The position numbers and the translations under genes are program-made. From the NCBI GenBank assembly GCA_002238855.1, contig MPND01000004.1:53623-117622 (forward strand): a stretch of DNA of 64,000 nucleotides. The letters run 5' to 3'. Below the pieces are notes generated by a model. It searched no databases, was not told the origin of the DNA, and worked only from the letters and a program-made list of their open reading frames with translations. Below, in pieces: positions 61,183-64,000 of the stretch; position 1 is the first letter of the stretch; every line of letters starts with the position of its first letter. This DNA comes from SAR202 cluster bacterium bin90 (GTDB lineage: Bacteria > Chloroflexota > Dehalococcoidia > Lucifugimonadales > JADFKI01).

Positions 61183-61719
61183 GTGTTCGAGTGTGGACTA
61201 ACTGCGGCGGAATTGCGATACGGCGTGCATCCGCACCAGAGGCAGAAGCGGTACGCCGTCGAGCGTCACGGTGACAGACCCTTGCTTATCGGCATACGGA
61301 TGGCGGCGCTCGTACCCGAAGAGCCCTACCCAGATGAGAAGTGGTTCTTTGGTTCGGAAGGAAGCGTCATCGACGGAGAACGTCTGCCTAGCGCCGCTGA
61401 GCTAATTGCATCCCGACGCAAGCTACTCGTGCTGTCGGATAGCTTTCCAGAGGACGGCTCTGGAAAGCGTCTCACGCCGTGGCAGCTAGCGCTAATGAAC
61501 GAACGAATGCGTGTGGAACTCCGGATGGTGAGCAGTCACTACGCGCTGACGATAGGTGAGCATGTCGATGGTGCCCGCACTTGGGCTCCGTCCACACGTC
61601 TCGGGATTGAGACACGCTGGCGCCATGCTGAGATTGAGGCGAACGAAGCCGCGATACGGCTGGAATTGCGAACCCGACGACGACGGGCTGTGCTGCTCTG
61701 GCTCCGCATCTTGCGCTGA
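61183..61719 (+). CDS. Hypothetical protein, probably a broken frame
   Basis: Frame of 178 residues from GTG 61183. The same frame is open upstream to 61039 with protein-like sequence (LFYLHTREEVCFADEGAKRVAFAPDTEVF) but has no start codon there. After TGA 61717-61719 it stays open to 61879 with SVAAPPWSKEYLREWRPEDFEQ. This suggests an older gene of about 280 residues now broken by a frameshift and an in-frame stop. The C-terminal part of the visible frame is Arg-rich. No family recognised. Confidence 0.4.
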   Translation: MFECGLTAAELRYGVHPHQRQKRYAVERHGDRPLLIGIRMAALVPEEPYPDEKWFFGSEGSVIDGERLPSAAELIASRRKLLVLSDSFPEDGSGKRLTPWQLALMNERMRVELRMVSSHYALTIGEHVDGARTWAPSTRLGIETRWRHAEIEANEAAIRLELRTRRRRAVLLWLRILR

Positions 61720-61896
61720 AGCGCCTTCGAACAACCAGCAAGCCGGACTTAGACGGCGCCGTCTGCGGTGACAGGGAATGGAGCGTCGCGGCTCCGCCCT
61801 GGTCAAAGGAGTATCTCAGGGAGTGGCGGCCGGAAGACTTCGAACAGGCACCCTCGGACAACGGTACACGACCGAAGTGAGACACAGTATGACAGT

Positions 61897-62100
61897 ATGA
61901 AGGTAACGAAAGAAGCGGGTCCAGGTTTCGCAGCCCTGAAAGCGACCCTCAACGCCGGCGAGCATATTCTTGTCGAACCGGGAGCGATGATAGCCCAGCG
62001 CAATCTCCGAATGGTCACCGGAATGCCAAAGGGCGGGATTTTCTCCGAAATGCGCAGACTGCTTGCTGCGCAGTCCTTCTCCTCGATGATGACGCACTCT
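61897..62100 (+). pseudogene. Truncated start of an AIM24/TIGR00266-family gene
   Basis: ATG 61897 begins MKVTKEAGPGFAALKATLNAGEHILVEPGAMIAQRNLRMVTGMPKGGIFSEMRRLLAAQSF, the N-terminus of the AIM24 family (normally 220-260 residues, with VEPGAMV and GGQSF). The similarity stops near residue 63, at about base 62085, and the frame then ends at 62139. The remainder is missing in the window. It marks chromosomal-type sequence at the element's right edge, cut by rearrangement. Confidence 0.65.
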
Positions 62101-62269
62101 CCAAGATTGCGAACTCTTGTACGTTGTCGCGTCCGATAAGGAAGAGGCCCAGCCTGCCAACGAATCTGCCTTGATCGTAGAACAACCCGGTGAAAGACTC
62201 ACCCAAACCTCATCTCTTCTCCTTGTATGTTGATTCTGACATGTACAATGACCTTTTCGAGGTGGAGCG

Positions 62270-62338
62270 AGGTGCGGTAGACCGTCCTCTCCTTGGTCAT
62301 CAGAGACCGACCGATAGTCAGGGAGGGTCGCCGCACCT
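62270..62338. ncRNA. Structured non-coding stretch beside the IS110 transposase (candidate guide RNA)
   Basis: AGGTGCGG (62270-62277) pairs with CCGCACCT (62331-62338), enclosing an inner GGTC-ATCAGA-GACC hairpin, about 69 bases in all. It lies 38 bases past the transposase stop, in its 3' non-coding region, where IS1111-type elements encode their seek/bridge RNA. The plus strand ends in TTTT. It might instead be a plain terminator or element end. Confidence 0.4.
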
Positions 62339-62375
62339 TTTCCTAATGGAGCCCGAACAGTATCTGTGTTAGATG

Positions 62376-63347
62376 TCAAGAAGGTATGAAGGTTTGAGAA
62401 GTAGATTGCCACGCCTCCTGTTTCACCCAGGGAGTCCTCCGGCGTGCTACAGCATTCAGATGCAATAGCATCTTGCGCATAACCGCTATCAGTGCGACTT
62501 TGCCCACCTTACCCCGCTTCCGAAGACCTTGATAAAAGCGTCTGTGAACTCCTTCCACCTTGATCACCGACATAGCAGCCATATATAGCACCGCGCGCAC
62601 CGTGGATCGACCGCCTCGAATGGACCGATTTCCCCGCTTCTTACCACTGTCTCTGGACCACGGAGCGAGCCCCACCAGAGATGCCAGCGCCTTGCCGTCC
62701 CTCTGGCCCAATTCGGGCAGATAGGCAACCAGCGTAGCTGCCGTAAGCTGTCCTACTCCCGGTACACTGCGGTACAGGTCCGCCTGTCTGCACAGATTTT
62801 CACTGTGCTTCAACAGTTCGATGTACTCCTTATTCAGGCGCTCTATCTCCTTGTCGAGCCAGCGGATATGCCTTCTGGTTGACTTACCGACGATTGCACT
62901 TATGCCCTTGTCGAGGCGGCTACGGTCCTGGACCCTCTGCTCGACCAGTTGCCGACGCCTACTCAACAGCTGCTGTAATTCCTCGCGCTCTTCATCAGCC
63001 TCCTGTTTATGGGTATCCGACTCTGAGAACACCAAGCCGTAGCGGGACAGCACCTGGGCATCGAGAGGGTCGGTCTTGGCCTCGTAGCCACATGCGCGAG
63101 CGAAGGCACGGACGCGAAGAGGATGAGCCACCTGCACACCTATCGCCGTTGCCCTCAGCCTGCTCACCAGAAGCCGTTCATAACCGCCGGTGGACTCACA
63201 CACCGCTCTCGTCACGTACATCCGGTCTATATGCTTCAGTAGGCTTCGTATGCCCCTGCAGCTGTTCTCGAAACGCCGCACGAGACATTCAGAAACCGAT
63301 ACGTCCAGAGTTGCCTTCGACACGTCAATGCCAGCTACGACGATCAT
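62376..63347 (-). CDS. IS110-family transposase (complete)
   Basis: DEDD-type transposase of 323 residues. The RuvC-like domain shows GIDVSKATLDV (Asp8), CESTGGYE (Glu51) and KTDPLDAQVL (Asp93, Asp96). A coiled-coil linker (115-180) is followed by the Transposase_20 domain (YRSVPGVGQLTAATLVAYLPELG, then GLAPWSRDSGKKRGNRSIRGGRSTVRAVLYMAAMS) with its conserved Ser. The gene appears intact. IS110 elements have no terminal inverted repeats of the usual kind, so ends cannot be fixed by eye. Confidence 0.95.
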   Translation of the reverse strand: MIVVAGIDVSKATLDVSVSECLVRRFENSCRGIRSLLKHIDRMYVTRAVCESTGGYERLLVSRLRATAIGVQVAHPLRVRAFARACGYEAKTDPLDAQVLSRYGLVFSESDTHKQEADEEREELQQLLSRRRQLVEQRVQDRSRLDKGISAIVGKSTRRHIRWLDKEIERLNKEYIELLKHSENLCRQADLYRSVPGVGQLTAATLVAYLPELGQRDGKALASLVGLAPWSRDSGKKRGNRSIRGGRSTVRAVLYMAAMSVIKVEGVHRRFYQGLRKRGKVGKVALIAVMRKMLLHLNAVARRRTPWVKQEAWQSTSQTFIPS

Positions 63348-63445
63348 TTCCTGACCTCCCTATGTACTAAGTGTCTGTCACTGTCCTCCGCACTTGTAGA
63401 TGCGGGCCTTCTGCCCTTGTATCCGTTCGGAGCAACATGTGCGAT

Positions 63446-63520
63446 GGGAGGGGTGCCATACTGTTCGACGGCGCAGTTCAGTCGCCTGACTCACCCAGTT
63501 GCCAACGACGCGCCCCTCCC
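63446..63520 (+). ncRNA. Candidate bridge RNA in the 5' region of the second IS110 element
   Basis: GGGAGGGG (63446-63453) pairs perfectly with CCCCTCCC (63513-63520), enclosing an inner GGCG (63470-63473)/CGCC (63483-63486) hairpin and a large internal loop. It lies 110 bases upstream of the second transposase on the same strand, where IS110-group elements encode the bridge RNA. The structure is seen; its role is inferred. Confidence 0.4.
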
Positions 63521-63630
63521 ACTTAACCTCACAGATTCCATAATCTATAGGTCAGATACAGCATACAAGTTGCCAGGGCCGACCGAGCCCGCATCCTGCA
63601 AGGACGGGCCAGTATTCAAAGGAGATGCTC

Positions 63631-64000
63631 ATGGAACGGCAAGAGACCTATGTAGGCATTGATGTAGCCAAAGCCGGGATGGACATCGCGGTCTTTCCTT
63701 CGGACGAAAGATGGTCAACCTTGAATGACGATGCAGGGATCCGACAACTGGTATCCCGCTTAAAGACTCTTGAACCTGCCCTCGTTCTGTTGGAGGCATC
63801 CGGAGGCTTGGAACTGCCCATTGTGGCGGCTCTGGCGGTCGAGGAGTTGCCGGTCGTCGTCGTCAACCCGCGCCAGGTACGTGACTTCGCCAGGGCAACT
63901 GGGAAACTGGCAAAGACCGACACTCTGGACGCGGTAGTGCTGGCCCACTTCGGCGAAGCGGTCCGGCCACCGGTGCGCCCTCTGCGAGACTCAGAGACCC
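63631..64000 (+). CDS. IS110-family transposase, second type (3' truncated by window)
   Basis: ATG 63631 follows AAAGGAG and opens YVGIDVAKAGMDIAVFPSDERW, then LLEASGGLELPIVAAL and RATGKLAKTDTLDAVVLAHFGE, giving the Asp, Glu and Asp-Asp residues of the DEDD catalytic domain. The sequence differs clearly from the transposase at 62376, so this is a separate element. The frame is open at the window end. Confidence 0.92.
   Translation, partial: MERQETYVGIDVAKAGMDIAVFPSDERWSTLNDDAGIRQLVSRLKTLEPALVLLEASGGLELPIVAALAVEELPVVVVNPRQVRDFARATGKLAKTDTLDAVVLAHFGEAVRPPVRPLRDSET

Larger units (their letters stand above)
34202..61879 (+). mobile_element. Putative integrated conjugative or plasmid-derived element
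   Basis: About 27.7 kb in which every gene is on the plus strand. Contents are replication-type proteins, a VirB6-like channel, three pilin-like proteins, a PrgI/VirB3-like protein, VirB4, a VirD4-type coupling ATPase and two replication-relaxation-like proteins. The ends are inferred from the last chromosomal-type gene (YCII) on the left and the AIM24 remnant and IS110 copies on the right. No integrase, relaxase or flanking direct repeat was found, so it may be an element fragment, or its ends may lie outside the window. Confidence 0.65.

Noticed and set aside
1..64000. CRISPR arrays
   Set aside because: No series of regularly spaced identical repeats with unique spacers was seen; the iterons at 60295 are too few and embedded in different context.

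Overview
The window looks like a bacterial chromosome segment of fairly high GC, most likely from a Chloroflexota lineage (Dehalococcoidia/SAR202-like). The evidence is indirect: a paired DUF1800/DUF1501 module, an F420-type LLM oxidoreductase, a Gram-positive-style Pho box, several genes whose -10 box lies only 6-10 bases before the start codon (leaderless-type), and a conjugation module lacking outer-membrane parts. The phylum is an inference, since no rRNA or ribosomal protein gene is present.

Bases 1-33528 are ordinary chromosome. A two-component system (3-2069) leads into a four-repeat Pho box and pstC-pstA-pstB-phoU, closed by a hairpin shared with a convergent nucleoside hydrolase. RtcB follows, then a small phage-tail-like island (8101-10790) headed by a consensus promoter that runs straight into an intrinsic terminator. 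Next, mostly on the minus strand, come an NHL propeller, DUF1800 and DUF1501 with a PaREP1-like gene and a stop-interrupted aspartyl protease wedged between them, a SelA-like PLP enzyme and ComEC. A trypsin-like lipoprotein protease (+) converges on menG-nnrDE-LLM-acpS and a methylene-THF reductase. folD-queA, an SRPBCC protein, an MFS exporter, a CPA2 antiporter, an SDR, tRNA-Thr(CGT) and a YCII protein complete this part.

Bases about 33529-61880 hold a roughly 28-kb, all-plus-strand accessory module that I read as an integrated conjugative or plasmid-derived element. It opens with a 700-base non-coding boundary region of short inverted repeats, a tiny leader ORF, an intrinsic terminator and a promoter. 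Then come two replication-type proteins (one with a DnaA domain-I-like fold at its C-terminus), Zn-ribbon proteins, a giant VirB6/TrbL-like channel protein, three pilin-like two-TM proteins, an Excalibur lipoprotein, a PrgI/VirB3-like fusion, a VirB4 ATPase and a TraG/VirD4-type coupling ATPase. Two paralogous replication-relaxation-like proteins and a DNA-binding acidic protein preceded by iterons follow. No VirB7/9/10 core complex, relaxase or integrase is visible. The set looks like a reduced, monoderm-type type IV secretion system, and it is the most promising candidate for an undescribed system.

Bases 61880-64000 are a junction: a truncated AIM24-family gene start and two divergent, unrelated IS110-family transposases (the second runs off the window), each next to a structured non-coding stretch that could encode a bridge/seek RNA.
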